64,000 bases of DNA from Citrobacter telavivensis (lineage in GTDB: Bacteria; Pseudomonadota; Gammaproteobacteria; Enterobacterales; Enterobacteriaceae). Positions 16,305 to 25,742 of this stretch are shown here, piece after piece (position 1 is the stretch's first letter; the number at the start of each line of letters is the position of its first letter). Below the pieces are notes generated by a model. It was not told where the DNA came from. It saw only the letters and a list, made by a program, of their open reading frames with translations, and searched no databases. The stretch is from assembly GCA_009363175.1 (NCBI GenBank), contig CP045205.1, forward strand, positions 5,084,001-5,148,000. Reading direction: 5' to 3'. The position numbers were made by a program, and so were the translations under genes.

Positions 16305-17479
16305 GCTTTGCTCGCCTCATGACGATTGTGATCGTTTTGTTTTAAAGGAGGAAGTATCGGCAGTAGACGAATGAGTACGATGTAAGCGCAAATCTCAATA
16401 GCCACAAAACCAATAGAAATCAACAGTTCTTCCCAGGTCGGGAAGTAGTGGTAGCCACCACCTGGATTAAATGCCACCAGCGAATAGGACAGACGCCATG
16501 CAGCACAACCCAGCAGCGCACTGAGCGCAGACAGGTACAGCATACGAGAGTCATTGCGCAGTTTCGCCACGCGCAGCACCACTATCGGGAAGACCATCAG
16601 CACGACTTCAAGCCAGAACATTGCTGAGTAGAAATCGCCGGCAAAGGCATATGACAGCTTGTCCCGGTAAATCAGTTCACCAAAGCGCAGAACGACAAAG
16701 ATCGCCAACATCACGCTGATGGTGTTCGTCAACTTGATAAACAGGTTCTTCTCATCCGGACCGTTTCCTCTCAGGCCAGCCTGAACCAGCGAACCTTCAA
16801 AGATGACGATCGAGAAGCCCATAATAAAGGCGGTCAATACCGAGAACAGCGGCAGCATTTCATAGCTCTGCCACAGCGGATGCACCTTATAGCCTGCCGA
16901 GATCATCAGCGAGCCCATGGAGGACTGGTGCATGGTTGGCAGCAGCGCGCCGAGGGCGATGATGAAGAACATCAGCTTGTTCAGACGCTTCAGCGACACC
17001 TTCCAGCCCAGACGTTCAAACAGCGCAGGGGCAAACTCAAGCGCCATCACCCCAATGTAGATGGTCATACAGACCGCCGTCTCGAACAGAACCGAGTTCA
17101 CGTTGAAGTGACCCGGAATGTAGAAGTACGGCAGGTTCCAGTAACGACCCACGTCAATGGTGATAGACAAGCCACCCAGAGAATAACCAAACAGGCTCGC
17201 CAGCAGCGCCGGACGCACCAGCGGATGGTACTGTCCCCGGTTGAAGACATATACCGCCCACGCCAGCGCCCAACCGCCACAGGCAAAGCCGGTGCCGATT
17301 AACAGGTCAAAGGCAATCCAGACGCCCCACGGGAAACCGCCGTTCAGATCGGAGACAGACCCCAATCCAAATACCAGACGCTTCACAATAAGGAGCATGC
17401 AGAGGATGATTAACGGCCCGAAGATGATGACCGGTTTGCTGATAATTTTGCCGCCCAGCGGTTTAGGATCATGACTCAT
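16301..17479 (-). CDS. hybB: Hydrogenase-2 integral membrane subunit HybB
   Basis: 392 residues of the NrfD/PsrC family, with about ten membrane segments and no cytochrome. It passes electrons from HybA to the quinone pool and can run in reverse using proton motive force. It overlaps hybA by 11 bp and hybC by 4 bp. Confidence 0.96.
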   Translation of the reverse strand: MSHDPKPLGGKIISKPVIIFGPLIILCMLLIVKRLVFGLGSVSDLNGGFPWGVWIAFDLLIGTGFACGGWALAWAVYVFNRGQYHPLVRPALLASLFGYSLGGLSITIDVGRYWNLPYFYIPGHFNVNSVLFETAVCMTIYIGVMALEFAPALFERLGWKVSLKRLNKLMFFIIALGALLPTMHQSSMGSLMISAGYKVHPLWQSYEMLPLFSVLTAFIMGFSIVIFEGSLVQAGLRGNGPDEKNLFIKLTNTISVMLAIFVVLRFGELIYRDKLSYAFAGDFYSAMFWLEVVLMVFPIVVLRVAKLRNDSRMLYLSALSALLGCAAWRLSYSLVAFNPGGGYHYFPTWEELLISIGFVAIEICAYIVLIRLLPILPPLKQNDHNRHEASKA

Positions 17480-18455
17480 GATCGTCTCCTCCGTCGTGAT
17501 GGTCGTTTTTGGTATTACGACGAACCAGCACGGTCAAGCCCGCCAGCACGGCCAGTGGTAGCATCATGCCTTTATACAGGGTGTGTTGAACATGTTCGGA
17601 ACGCGCGCCGGTTGAAATCTCATCCAGCTTCGGCATATCCAGATTCTCGTAAGGCACCCCGGTCAGTACTAACACCTGCGTTCCGCCGCCCTCTTTCTCA
17701 CCGTAAAGATGCGGATAGTACTTCGGCACGGTATGCACGTAGGTATCGCCCGTTTTCACGGTTTGACGCGGATAGTGGTATTCACTGCCAGGCTTCAGCG
17801 CCAGGCGTTTTTGCGCCTCGGCCATCAACTCTTCGCGGGTACCAAAAATAACCGCACCGGCAGGACAAACCTCAACACAGCCTGGCAAGCCGCCCTTATC
17901 GAGACGCTCAACGCCTTTCTGGTTACACAGTTCACATTTGTGAAGCGCACCAAACGGGTTGTTGTAGTCGTACTTTGGCACGTTGTACGGACAGGCAACC
18001 ATGCAGTAACGGCAGCCAGTGCAGACGTCTTTGTTGTAATGAACGATGCCGGTTTTCGGATCTTTTTTCAGTGCGGAAACCGGGCAGACAGAGACGCAGT
18101 TGGGATCGACGCAGTGCATACATTGTTTTTTGATGTATGCATAGCCATTCTCTTCCTGATCTTTATTCACGCCTGTACCGCTACGCCACACTTGAATGAT
18201 GTTGTTGGTATACGGTGACAGTTTGTCGTTGTTCGACCAGGTCTGCGCCCCTTCAGGGTTACGCATCGGGAAGTTGATATCCTGACACTTGGTCACACAG
18301 GCCTGACAGCCCACGCACAGCGTCGAGTCATACAACATACCCAGAGAACCGGGGATGGGCGGGCGATTTTCTGCAGCCGCGTGGCTGATAGACGGCGCAG
18401 CGCCTAACAGCAACGCCCCGCCGGAGGCTGCTTTGATAAAATTACGTCTGTTCAC
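17469..18455 (-). CDS. hybA: Hydrogenase-2 ferredoxin-like subunit HybA
   Basis: 328 residues. The Tat signal begins NRRNFIKAASGGALLLGAA. Four cysteine clusters bind 4Fe-4S centres, among them CVGCQACVTKC, CMHCVDPNCVSVCP and CTGCRYCMVACP. A C-terminal hydrophobic helix (MLPLAVLAGLTVLVR) anchors it. It is the electron conduit from HybO to HybB. It starts 2 bp after hybO. Confidence 0.97.
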   Translation of the reverse strand: MNRRNFIKAASGGALLLGAAPSISHAAAENRPPIPGSLGMLYDSTLCVGCQACVTKCQDINFPMRNPEGAQTWSNNDKLSPYTNNIIQVWRSGTGVNKDQEENGYAYIKKQCMHCVDPNCVSVCPVSALKKDPKTGIVHYNKDVCTGCRYCMVACPYNVPKYDYNNPFGALHKCELCNQKGVERLDKGGLPGCVEVCPAGAVIFGTREELMAEAQKRLALKPGSEYHYPRQTVKTGDTYVHTVPKYYPHLYGEKEGGGTQVLVLTGVPYENLDMPKLDEISTGARSEHVQHTLYKGMMLPLAVLAGLTVLVRRNTKNDHHDGGDDHES

Positions 18456-18457
18456 GG

Positions 18458-19576
18458 TTATTCTCCCCGTGAGTCAGCGTTATCTTTCTTTTGCTGACGC
18501 CCCAGTTCACGTACCGCCATCACGCTGACACCGGCCACCAGACCGACAACGCCGCCAAGCAACCCGATAGCGCCGGCAGAGATGTTGCCGCCCTCTTTCA
18601 TGTTCACATCAGGTTTTTCGGAGCGCGGTGTCTGATTTTCCACATGGGCAAGTTGGTGAATGCCCTTATGGAAACCAACGCCTTCTTCGTTACAGCCATA
18701 GCAAGGATGACCAATCGCCACTGGCCATACGCCGCCAACGTCGCAGAATTGCAGCGTGGAGCAGTTGCCCCAGGTTTCGGGTCCTTTACAGCCGAGGTGG
18801 TAAAGGCACCAGCCTTCACGGTGACCTTCATCGCCGAATTCTTTCGCAAAGCGACCGGCATCGAAGTGTGGACGCCGTTCGCAGTGTTCGTGAATCAGGC
18901 GGCCATAGGCAAAGGTTGGACGGTTTTTCGCATCCAGTTTCGGCGGTTTGCCCCAGGTGATGATATGGGCGACTGTCGCCAGGAAGTTATGCGGGTTCGG
19001 TGGGCAGCCTGGAATGTTGATAATGGTTTTACCTGGCAGAACTTCCTGCAGGCCAACTGCACCGGTCGGGTTCACGCCGGCAGCGGCGACGCCGCCCCAC
19101 GCAGCACAGGAACCGATAGCGATAATCGCTGCCGCACCTTCTGCCGCTTTGCGGATATGATCCACAATCGGCTCACCGGCAACCATACAGTAAATACCGT
19201 TATCTTTTAATGGGATAGAACCATCAACAACCAACACATACTGCCCTTTGTACTTCTCAAGCGCATTGTGTTTGTTCTCTTCAACCTGGTGGCCGAAGGC
19301 GGCGGAAAGCACCTCATGATATTCCAGAGAGATGGTCTCCAGAACGAGGTTTTCTACCGTGGGGTGGGTCGCGCGAAGGAGGGATTCGGTACACCCTGTG
19401 CACTCCTGAGCACCAATCCAGACAACCGGTGGGCGCTGCGGACGGGATACCGATTCAGCCATTTCGGCGGCGGCTTTGCTACTGAGCCCCATCGTGGCGG
19501 CGAGTGCTGCACAAAGCTTCATGAAATCACGACGGTTTACGCCATGGGAATTAATGAGAGTGTTATCTCCAGTCAT
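18458..19576 (-). CDS. hybO: Hydrogenase-2 small subunit HybO
   Basis: 372 residues, equal to E. coli. The twin-arginine signal NRRDFMKLCAALAATMGLS directs Tat export of the HybO-HybC pair. Iron-sulfur ligands appear in ECTGCTESLLR, GSCAAWGG, PGCPPNPHN and GHPCYGCNEEG. A C-terminal helix (AIGLLGGVVGLVAGVSVMAV) anchors the complex. It is the first gene of the operon. The IS element ends 150 bp upstream of its ATG, so part of the native upstream region has been moved away. Confidence 0.98.
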   Translation of the reverse strand: MTGDNTLINSHGVNRRDFMKLCAALAATMGLSSKAAAEMAESVSRPQRPPVVWIGAQECTGCTESLLRATHPTVENLVLETISLEYHEVLSAAFGHQVEENKHNALEKYKGQYVLVVDGSIPLKDNGIYCMVAGEPIVDHIRKAAEGAAAIIAIGSCAAWGGVAAAGVNPTGAVGLQEVLPGKTIINIPGCPPNPHNFLATVAHIITWGKPPKLDAKNRPTFAYGRLIHEHCERRPHFDAGRFAKEFGDEGHREGWCLYHLGCKGPETWGNCSTLQFCDVGGVWPVAIGHPCYGCNEEGVGFHKGIHQLAHVENQTPRSEKPDVNMKEGGNISAGAIGLLGGVVGLVAGVSVMAVRELGRQQKKDNADSRGE

Positions 19577-19726
19577 TTTATAGTTATTCCGTTACGAAGA
19601 CCTGGCTCTTATTTTGCAACAATCACAAATCCGTAACTGCGATCGCTGCGCCATTTACCACACTTTTGTTATGGTTATGTAGCCTATGATACTGCGAGGG
19701 AATAACAAAACGAAGGGAGTAGTGGC
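19577..19726 (-). promoter_or_regulatory. Remaining hyb upstream region between hybO and the IS element
   Basis: 150 bp of native sequence holds the leader and probable core promoter of the hyb operon. A palindromic GCGATCGC core lies near 19641. Sequence farther upstream now lies beyond the insertion. I could not assign specific regulator sites. Confidence 0.4.
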
Positions 19727-20883
19727 TAAATAGCTGCGCGGAATAGTAGATCACTGAAAGGGAACTCAGCCCGGATTGTGCGATCTGATCAATCGCCAAA
19801 CCAACCAAAACCACCAACCGGACTGAGCGATGCCGATCATAGCACCAATACCCCGTGGCGAACGACGCCTGATGCAGAAAGCTATTCATAAAACGCGCGA
19901 TAAAAATCATGCCCGCAGACTCACGGCCATGCTGATGCTTCATCGGGGTGAACGGGTCAGCGATGTTGCCAGAACTCTCTGTTGTGCCCGTTCATCCGTT
20001 GGTCGCTGGATTAACTGGTTTACGCACTCAGGTATTGAAGGCCTGAAATCCTTACCCGCAGGGCGCTCCCGACGCTGGCCTTTTGAACATATCTGCACCC
20101 TGTTACGTGAGCTGATAAAGCATTCTCCCGGCGATTTTGGTTATCAACGTTCACGCTGGAGCACCGAATTACTGGCAATAAAAATCAATGAGATAACCGG
20201 TTGCCAGTTACATGCAGGAACCGTTCGCCGCTGGTTGCCATCTGCGGGGCTTGTATGGCGCAGGGCCGCGCCAACTCTGCGTATCCGTGACCCACATAAA
20301 GATGAAAAGATGGCGGTAATCCACAAAGCGCTGGATGAATGCAGCGCAGAGCATCCGGTATTTTATGAAGATGAAGTGGATATCCACCTTAATCCTAAAA
20401 TCGGTGCGGACTGGCAGTTGCGCGGACAGCAGAAACGGGTAGTGACGCCGGGGCAGAACGAAAAATACTATCTGGCCGGCGCACTGCACAGTGGCACGGG
20501 TAAAGTCAGCTACGTGGGCGGCAACAGCAAAAGTTCAGCGCTGTTTATCGCTCTGCTGAAGCACCTGAAAGCCACTTACCGGCGGGCGAAAACAATCACG
20601 CTGATCGTTGATAACTACATTATCCATAAAAGCCGCGAAACACAGCGCTGGTTGAAAGCAAATCCCAAGTTCAGGGTAATTTACCAGCCGGTTTACTCGC
20701 CGTGGGTGAATCATGTGGAACGGCTATGGCAGGCACTTCATGACACGATAACCCGTAATCATCAGTGCCGCTCAATGTGGCAGTTACTGAAAAAGGTCCG
20801 CCATTTTATGGAAACCGCCAGCCCATTCCCCGGAGGAAAACATGGTCAGGCAAAAGTGTAGCGGTATTAGGCACAGCTATTTA
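19727..20883 (+). mobile_element. Complete IS630-type insertion sequence with TA duplication
   Basis: The element spans 19729-20881, 1153 bp, the length of IS630. Imperfect terminal inverted repeats start AATAGCTG at the left and end CAGCTATT at the right. Both ends are flanked by TA (19727-19728 and 20882-20883), and the outside bases C and G rebuild the CTAG target typical of IS630. It holds one intact transposase gene. The insertion lies between yghW and hybO. Confidence 0.93.
19830..20861 (+). CDS. IS630-family transposase
   Basis: 343 residues, full length for IS630. The N-terminal helix-turn-helix (LHRGERVSDVARTLCCARSSVGRW) is followed by a DDE nuclease domain: the first Asp in YEDEVDIHLNP, the second in TLIVDNYIIHKS, and the catalytic Glu in SPWVNHVERLWQALH. 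It performs Tc1/mariner-like cut-and-paste at CTAG. The frame is intact, so the element may be active. Confidence 0.95.
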   Translation: MPIIAPIPRGERRLMQKAIHKTRDKNHARRLTAMLMLHRGERVSDVARTLCCARSSVGRWINWFTHSGIEGLKSLPAGRSRRWPFEHICTLLRELIKHSPGDFGYQRSRWSTELLAIKINEITGCQLHAGTVRRWLPSAGLVWRRAAPTLRIRDPHKDEKMAVIHKALDECSAEHPVFYEDEVDIHLNPKIGADWQLRGQQKRVVTPGQNEKYYLAGALHSGTGKVSYVGGNSKSSALFIALLKHLKATYRRAKTITLIVDNYIIHKSRETQRWLKANPKFRVIYQPVYSPWVNHVERLWQALHDTITRNHQCRSMWQLLKKVRHFMETASPFPGGKHGQAKV

Positions 20884-20920
20884 GTGTAATTAATTAAAGC
20901 AAGATAATACCCCCTTTGGA

Positions 20921-21208
20921 TCAACCTTCGAGCCGATAGCCGGCCATGAAAAAGCGAATTGTGGTGCTGGACTGATTTTCCCGAAAGAAGTCCATCACCA
21001 TCTCTTTATCCAACCCATAGCGGCGCGTCAGGATCCCCGCTTCCCAGGCGCTAAGTTGCCTGTCGCCGGTTTTTTCAAACATGCGATGCGAGAATCCTAA
21101 TACGAAGCCGCGTTTATAATCCGAACAAAAATCCGCCACATTGCGAGCGCTGTCAGCCTGCGTGGCGCTTAATCCGGCCATCAGGCCCTTGCCAAAATGA
21201 TTGTTCAT
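20921..21208 (-). CDS. yghW: DUF2623 family protein YghW
   Basis: 95 residues, the E. coli length. Starts MNNHFGKGLMAGLSA and contains DFCSDYKRGFVLGFSHRMFE. Function unknown. In E. coli it lies directly upstream of hybO on the same strand. Here the IS element separates the two, so any read-through from yghW into hyb should be lost. Confidence 0.92.
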   Translation of the reverse strand: MNNHFGKGLMAGLSATQADSARNVADFCSDYKRGFVLGFSHRMFEKTGDRQLSAWEAGILTRRYGLDKEMVMDFFRENQSSTTIRFFMAGYRLEG

Positions 21209-21293
21209 GACCCCTCCTTAATCGCTATATAATAAATTATATAGCGATCTTTTAAGCAAAGGCCAGAGGGTTCAGAGACTTTTTTACTGTTCC

Positions 21294-22934
21294 TTAAAAC
21301 GCCACCCACTCATCACCTGGCGCAGCGGGTGCCTGGCGTCGCTGAGCGACGGGAGCGGCACTTTTGGCGGGGTGATTGGGCGTGTCATTTTGCGATAACC
21401 GGAACTGTTGCACAGAACGTTGTAAATCTTCCGTTTGTCTTTCCAGTGCCGCAGCGGCGGCAGAAACCTGTTCCACCAGCGCGGCGTTTTGCTGCGTGAC
21501 GCCATCCATCTGGGTAATCGCAACACCCACCTGAGAAATCCCTTTGCTCTGTTCTTCCGACGCTGAGGCTATTTGTTTCATGATGGTATTGACCTCCGTC
21601 ACGCCGCTCAGGATCGCCTCCATCGTTGAACCGGTATCCTTCACCAGTACCGCTCCGTGGTCGACGCGGCGAGCGGATTCGGCAATCAGCGTTTCAATTT
21701 CTTTTGCCGCGTTCGCGCTGCGGCTCGCCAGATTACGCACCTCGCCGGCGACAACGGCAAATCCACGCCCTTGTTCACCCGCACGCGCGGCTTCAACCGC
21801 CGCGTTTAATGCAAGAATATTGGTCTGGAAGGCAATGCTATTAATGACGGTCGTAATTTCAGCAATCTGCTTCGAGCTGGCGGAAATACCGTCCATTGTC
21901 TCGACCACTTCAGACACCAGCGAACCGCCTTTACCTGCTGTGCGTGATGCAGACTCAGCCAGAAGGCTGGCCTGACGCGCGTTATCCGCATTCAGCTTCA
22001 CCGTGGCGGTAAGCTGCTCCATGCTCGCGGCCGTCTCTTCCAGCGCAGCGGCCTGCTCTTCCGTTCGCGATGAAAGATCGTTGTTGCCGCTGGAGATTTC
22101 AGTGGCCCCGCGCCAGATGTTGTCGCTACCGGAACGGATCGTGTTTACCGCATCGCGCAGGCTGTCCTGCATCGTGCGCAATAAAGGCACCAGTTGACCG
22201 ACACAGTTGCGGCCTATGTCGTCAATCGGCTGACTGAGGTCGCCCTGGGCTATCTGGCGAAACTGTTGGCGAATTCGCGCCAGCGGTTTCACCAGCATGG
22301 TCACCAGATAGCGATCGGTGAAGAAGAGGATCGCAATGCCCAGGATCACTGCGCCGATGATCAGAGTACGGATGATCGACGTTTTGCTATCCACCATCAC
22401 GCGGGTTTGATCAAGCATCACACCCGCGGCTTTATTAAAGCGTTCCGCACTGGCACCAAACGCCCGGCTCAATACTGGCGTCACTTTGTTTGCCTGTTCG
22501 CTCCAGGCGCTCTGAGTCCCCTGTTGCGCCAGCTGCATTTGCGGCGTGACGCCTTTGTCGAGGAGATCCTGCCAGCTCGCCAGCACCGCGGCGGAGACGT
22601 CGGGATCCATCGGGCCTGGCGAAAGGGTTTTCATCTCTTGCAGATTTTTGCTCATGTTATCCAGCGCCTGCTGGACGGGAGCGAAATCCGGCGTGCCGCC
22701 GCTGGCTTTCAACTCCATCGCGCGGCTGAGTCGGGTGACAAAGCGGAAATACTGATCGTTGCCCTGGCTGAGCACCGTCATCTGACGAACAAGATGGCGA
22801 TCGACTTCGTTACCATCAGCGACACGAGAAAGAGACCAGGTGCTGTACAAACCCACACCCATCCACATTAAACAGAAAATACCAAGGATCGTCAGCATGA
22901 CGACCCGGATGGTGAAATTACGCAGTATGTACAT
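21294..22934 (-). CDS. Methyl-accepting chemotaxis protein
   Basis: 546 residues with the Tsr/Tar plan: TM1 at about 12-32, a four-helix periplasmic ligand domain to about 185, TM2 at 190-210, a HAMP domain, methylation helices, and the hairpin tip near EITTVINSIAFQTNILALNA and AVEAARAGEQGRGFAVVAGE. The C-terminus EWVAF resembles the xWxxF tether that recruits CheR and CheB (NWETF in Tsr). The ligand is unknown; it is not one of the four E. coli receptors. It looks like the extra receptors seen in Salmonella. A sigma-28 promoter lies upstream. Confidence 0.93.
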   Translation of the reverse strand: MYILRNFTIRVVMLTILGIFCLMWMGVGLYSTWSLSRVADGNEVDRHLVRQMTVLSQGNDQYFRFVTRLSRAMELKASGGTPDFAPVQQALDNMSKNLQEMKTLSPGPMDPDVSAAVLASWQDLLDKGVTPQMQLAQQGTQSAWSEQANKVTPVLSRAFGASAERFNKAAGVMLDQTRVMVDSKTSIIRTLIIGAVILGIAILFFTDRYLVTMLVKPLARIRQQFRQIAQGDLSQPIDDIGRNCVGQLVPLLRTMQDSLRDAVNTIRSGSDNIWRGATEISSGNNDLSSRTEEQAAALEETAASMEQLTATVKLNADNARQASLLAESASRTAGKGGSLVSEVVETMDGISASSKQIAEITTVINSIAFQTNILALNAAVEAARAGEQGRGFAVVAGEVRNLASRSANAAKEIETLIAESARRVDHGAVLVKDTGSTMEAILSGVTEVNTIMKQIASASEEQSKGISQVGVAITQMDGVTQQNAALVEQVSAAAAALERQTEDLQRSVQQFRLSQNDTPNHPAKSAAPVAQRRQAPAAPGDEWVAF

Positions 22935-22986
22935 ATATGTTCCTTGCCGTTAGGGAAAAGTCGCCCAGAGGCGAGTCTTAATCTCG

Positions 22987-23013
22987 TTATCGGCAAGGAA
23001 TGAAGAATATATA
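22987..23013 (-). promoter_or_regulatory. Sigma-28 (FliA) promoter of the chemoreceptor gene
   Basis: On the minus strand a perfect GCCGATAA -10 box (22994-22987) is preceded by 11 bp and TATATATT (23013-23006), a partial match to TAAAGTTT. It sits about 50 bp before the start codon. It puts the receptor in the flagellar class III regulon. Confidence 0.8.
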
Positions 23014-23123
23014 CTGACTTTTGTTTTTTTTACTTTCATAAACAATATCCCCGTTTCTTATATTCCTATAATTAACAATGAAAAACACCGGGAATATTAC
23101 CTAACTAATGATTATCCTGTTAT

Positions 23124-24011
23124 TTATGATAAATATTTTTCGAACCATGCCAGCGTTCTTTGCCAGGCCAGCTCAGCAGCGGCCTGGTCATACCGCGGCG
23201 TAGAGTCATTATGAAAGCCATGATTCACGCCGGGATAAATATAAGCTTCATAAACTTTATTATTCTCTTTCAACGCAGCTTCATACGCCGGCCAGCCCTC
23301 ATTGATATTTTTATCCAGCGCCGCGTAATGCAGCAATATCGGCGCCTTTATCTTCGGCACATCCGCCGCGGCAGGCTGGCGGCCATAAAACGGTACCGCG
23401 CACTCCAGTTCCGGATAGGCTACGGCCGCCGCATTCGAGACACCGCCACCGTAGCAAAATCCGGTGATCCCCACTTTCCCGCTGGCCTCAGGGTGTTGTT
23501 TCATAAACTCGACGGCGGCGAAAAAGTCATTCATCAACTTCGTCGGATCCACTTTCTGCTGCAAAACTTTCCCTTCTTCATCGTTTCCAGGGTAGCCGCC
23601 CACCGAGCTTAAACCGTCGGGTGCCAGCGCAATGTAGCCCGCTTTCGCGACCCGCCTTGCGACATCTTCAATATAGGGATTCAGGCCCCGGTTCTCATGC
23701 ACCACTACCACAGCAGGCACGTTGCCCGTCGCGTTGGCCGGTTTCACCAGATAGCCGCGCACGTTGCCATGACCGTTTGGCGACGGATAGTGAATATACT
23801 CAGGCAAAATATCGGGATCGGTGAATTTCACCTGTTCCGCCAGCGCATAGTTGGGCTTGAGCATATTGAACAGCGCCAGCGCCGTCACCCCGCCAACGGC
23901 GTACTTTGCCGCGAGATTGAGGAACTCTCGTTTCGAGATTTTCCCGTGTGCGTAGTAGTCGTAATAATCGAGCAACTCCTGCGGAAAATCTTTGGCTGTC
24001 AGACGCGTCAT
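23124..24011 (-). CDS. yghX: Dienelactone hydrolase family protein
   Basis: 295 residues of the alpha/beta-hydrolase DLH family. The nucleophile Cys186 is in GFCYGGG, the acid in YAALDKNINEGW and the His in GVNHGF. The N-terminus has KREFLNLAAKYAVGGVTALALF, a Tat-like signal with KR in place of RR, so export is possible. The substrate is unknown. In E. coli K-12 this locus is a pseudogene; here the frame is intact. It is divergent from yghZ. Confidence 0.92.
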   Translation of the reverse strand: MTRLTAKDFPQELLDYYDYYAHGKISKREFLNLAAKYAVGGVTALALFNMLKPNYALAEQVKFTDPDILPEYIHYPSPNGHGNVRGYLVKPANATGNVPAVVVVHENRGLNPYIEDVARRVAKAGYIALAPDGLSSVGGYPGNDEEGKVLQQKVDPTKLMNDFFAAVEFMKQHPEASGKVGITGFCYGGGVSNAAAVAYPELECAVPFYGRQPAAADVPKIKAPILLHYAALDKNINEGWPAYEAALKENNKVYEAYIYPGVNHGFHNDSTPRYDQAAAELAWQRTLAWFEKYLS

Positions 24012-24092
24012 CGCATATCTCCGGAATTTGTGATTTTATAAGCATAGAATGAAAACGCTGTTTCGAAAATTCATCACCTGAAAGGAGACATC

Positions 24093-25133
24093 ATGTCCTG
24101 GAACGCCTCCCCTGACCGCTATGAGAATATGCAGTACCGCTACTGCGGTAAAAGCGGCCTCCGACTGCCCGCGCTATCACTCGGTCTGTGGCACAGCTTC
24201 GGTCACGTTCAAGCCCTCGACTCGCAGCGCGCGCTGCTGCGAAAAGCCTTTGATCTCGGCATTACCCACTTTGACTTAGCCAACAACTACGGGCCGCCTC
24301 CGGGCAGTGCGGAAGAAAACTTCGGCCGCCTGCTGCGCGAAGACTTTGCCGCCTTGCGCGATGAGCTGATCGTCTCGACCAAAGCCGGTTACGATATGTG
24401 GCCAGGCCCCTATGGTTCCGGCGGCTCGCGGAAATATCTCCTCGCCAGCCTCGATCAGAGCCTGAAGCGTATGGGACTGGATTACGTCGATATTTTCTAT
24501 TCTCACCGCGTAGATGAGAACACACCGATGGAAGAAACGGCGTCCGCGCTGGCTCACGCCGTACAAAGTGGTAAAGCGCTGTATGTCGGCATTTCGTCTT
24601 ACTCGCCGGAGCGAACGCAAAAAATGGCTGAGCTTTTGCGCGAGTGGAAAATCCCGCTGCTGATCCATCAGCCTTCTTACAATCTGCTGAACCGCTGGGT
24701 AGATAAAAGCGGTTTGCTGGATACGTTAAAAGCCAACGGTGTCGGCTGTATCGCCTTTACACCACTGGCACAGGGGTTGCTCACCGGGAAGTATTTGAAC
24801 GGCATCCCGGACGGCTCACGTATGCAGCGCGAAGGGAAGAAAGTACGTGGTCTGACGGAGAATATGCTGACGGAAGCGAACCTCAGCAGTCTGCGTCTGC
24901 TTAATGAGATGGCGCAACAGCGCGGTCAGTCAATGGCGCAAATGGCGCTCAGTTGGCTGTTGAAAGACGATCGCGTCACCTCGGTATTGATTGGCGCAAG
25001 CCGCCCGGAACAACTAGAAGAAAACGCTCAGGCGCTGAAAAATCTGTCGTTCACTGCTGAAGAGCTGGCGCAGATTGATAAGCATGTCGCTGACGGTGAA
25101 CTGAACCTCTGGCAGGCGTCGTCCGATAAGTAA
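24093..25133 (+). CDS. yghZ: Aldo-keto reductase, L-glyceraldehyde 3-phosphate reductase
   Basis: 346 residues, the AKR14A1 length. Recognised by MQYRYCGKSGLRLPALSLGLWH and FDLANNYGPPPGSAEENFG. The catalytic set is Asp and Tyr in DLANNY, Lys in STKAGYDMWPGPYGSGGSRK and His in FYSHRVDE. It reduces L-glyceraldehyde 3-phosphate and methylglyoxal with NADPH. It is divergent from yghX. Confidence 0.96.
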   Translation: MSWNASPDRYENMQYRYCGKSGLRLPALSLGLWHSFGHVQALDSQRALLRKAFDLGITHFDLANNYGPPPGSAEENFGRLLREDFAALRDELIVSTKAGYDMWPGPYGSGGSRKYLLASLDQSLKRMGLDYVDIFYSHRVDENTPMEETASALAHAVQSGKALYVGISSYSPERTQKMAELLREWKIPLLIHQPSYNLLNRWVDKSGLLDTLKANGVGCIAFTPLAQGLLTGKYLNGIPDGSRMQREGKKVRGLTENMLTEANLSSLRLLNEMAQQRGQSMAQMALSWLLKDDRVTSVLIGASRPEQLEENAQALKNLSFTAEELAQIDKHVADGELNLWQASSDK

Positions 25134-25141
25134 CGCGCAGT

Positions 25142-25168
25142 GCCGGGTAGCGACAGCGGCTACCCGGC
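25142..25168. terminator. Hairpin between convergent yghZ and yqhA
   Basis: GCCGGGTAGC (25142-25151) pairs with GCTACCCGGC (25159-25168). There is no clear T run on either strand, so it may act as a weak bidirectional terminator or an mRNA 3' stabiliser. Confidence 0.5.
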
Positions 25169-25176
25169 CTGTTCAG

Positions 25177-25671
25177 TCAGTGCTTATGGCGGGTTAACCT
25201 GTCGAGATAGCCCATCACAAACGCCGACAAGACGAAGGTGAGATGGATAATGACGTACCACATCAGCTTGTTATCCGGCACGTTCTTCGCGTCCATAAAT
25301 ACGCGCAGCAGATGAATGGAAGAGATAGCGACAATCGAGGCCGCGACTTTGTTTTTCAGTGAGGTCGCATCCATCTTCCCCAGCCAGTTCAGCTTTTCCC
25401 GCCCTTCGGAGATATCCAGTTGCGAGACGAAATTCTCATAGCCAGAAAACATCACCATCACCAGCAGTCCGCCGACCAGGGTCATATCCACCAGCGACAG
25501 CAGCACCAGAATCAGGTCAGCTTCTGCCATCGAAAAGATATTGGGCAGCACATGAAAAATCTCCTGAAAGAATTTCAGCGCCAGCGCAACCAGTGCCAGT
25601 GACAAACCAAAGTAAACCGGGGCCAGCAGCCAACGAGACGCGTACATGGTGTTTTCGAGAAAGCGTTCCAT
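25177..25671 (-). CDS. yqhA: UPF0114 inner membrane protein YqhA
   Basis: 164 residues, the E. coli length. Starts MERFLENTMYASRWLLAPVY with three or four membrane helices and the conserved VMFSGYENFVS. Function unknown. It is convergent with yghZ. Confidence 0.95.
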   Translation of the reverse strand: MERFLENTMYASRWLLAPVYFGLSLALVALALKFFQEIFHVLPNIFSMAEADLILVLLSLVDMTLVGGLLVMVMFSGYENFVSQLDISEGREKLNWLGKMDATSLKNKVAASIVAISSIHLLRVFMDAKNVPDNKLMWYVIIHLTFVLSAFVMGYLDRLTRHKH

Positions 25672-25742
25672 AATTTCCTGTGATGTAGCAAAAACCGGGC
25701 GACAGTATATCCCAACTGTGCAACATCAGATCAACATCCCCG

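Noticed and set aside
19623..19943. Minus-strand frame crossing the left end of the IS element
   Set aside because: It spans the insertion joint and part of the transposase in antisense; no start signal or family.
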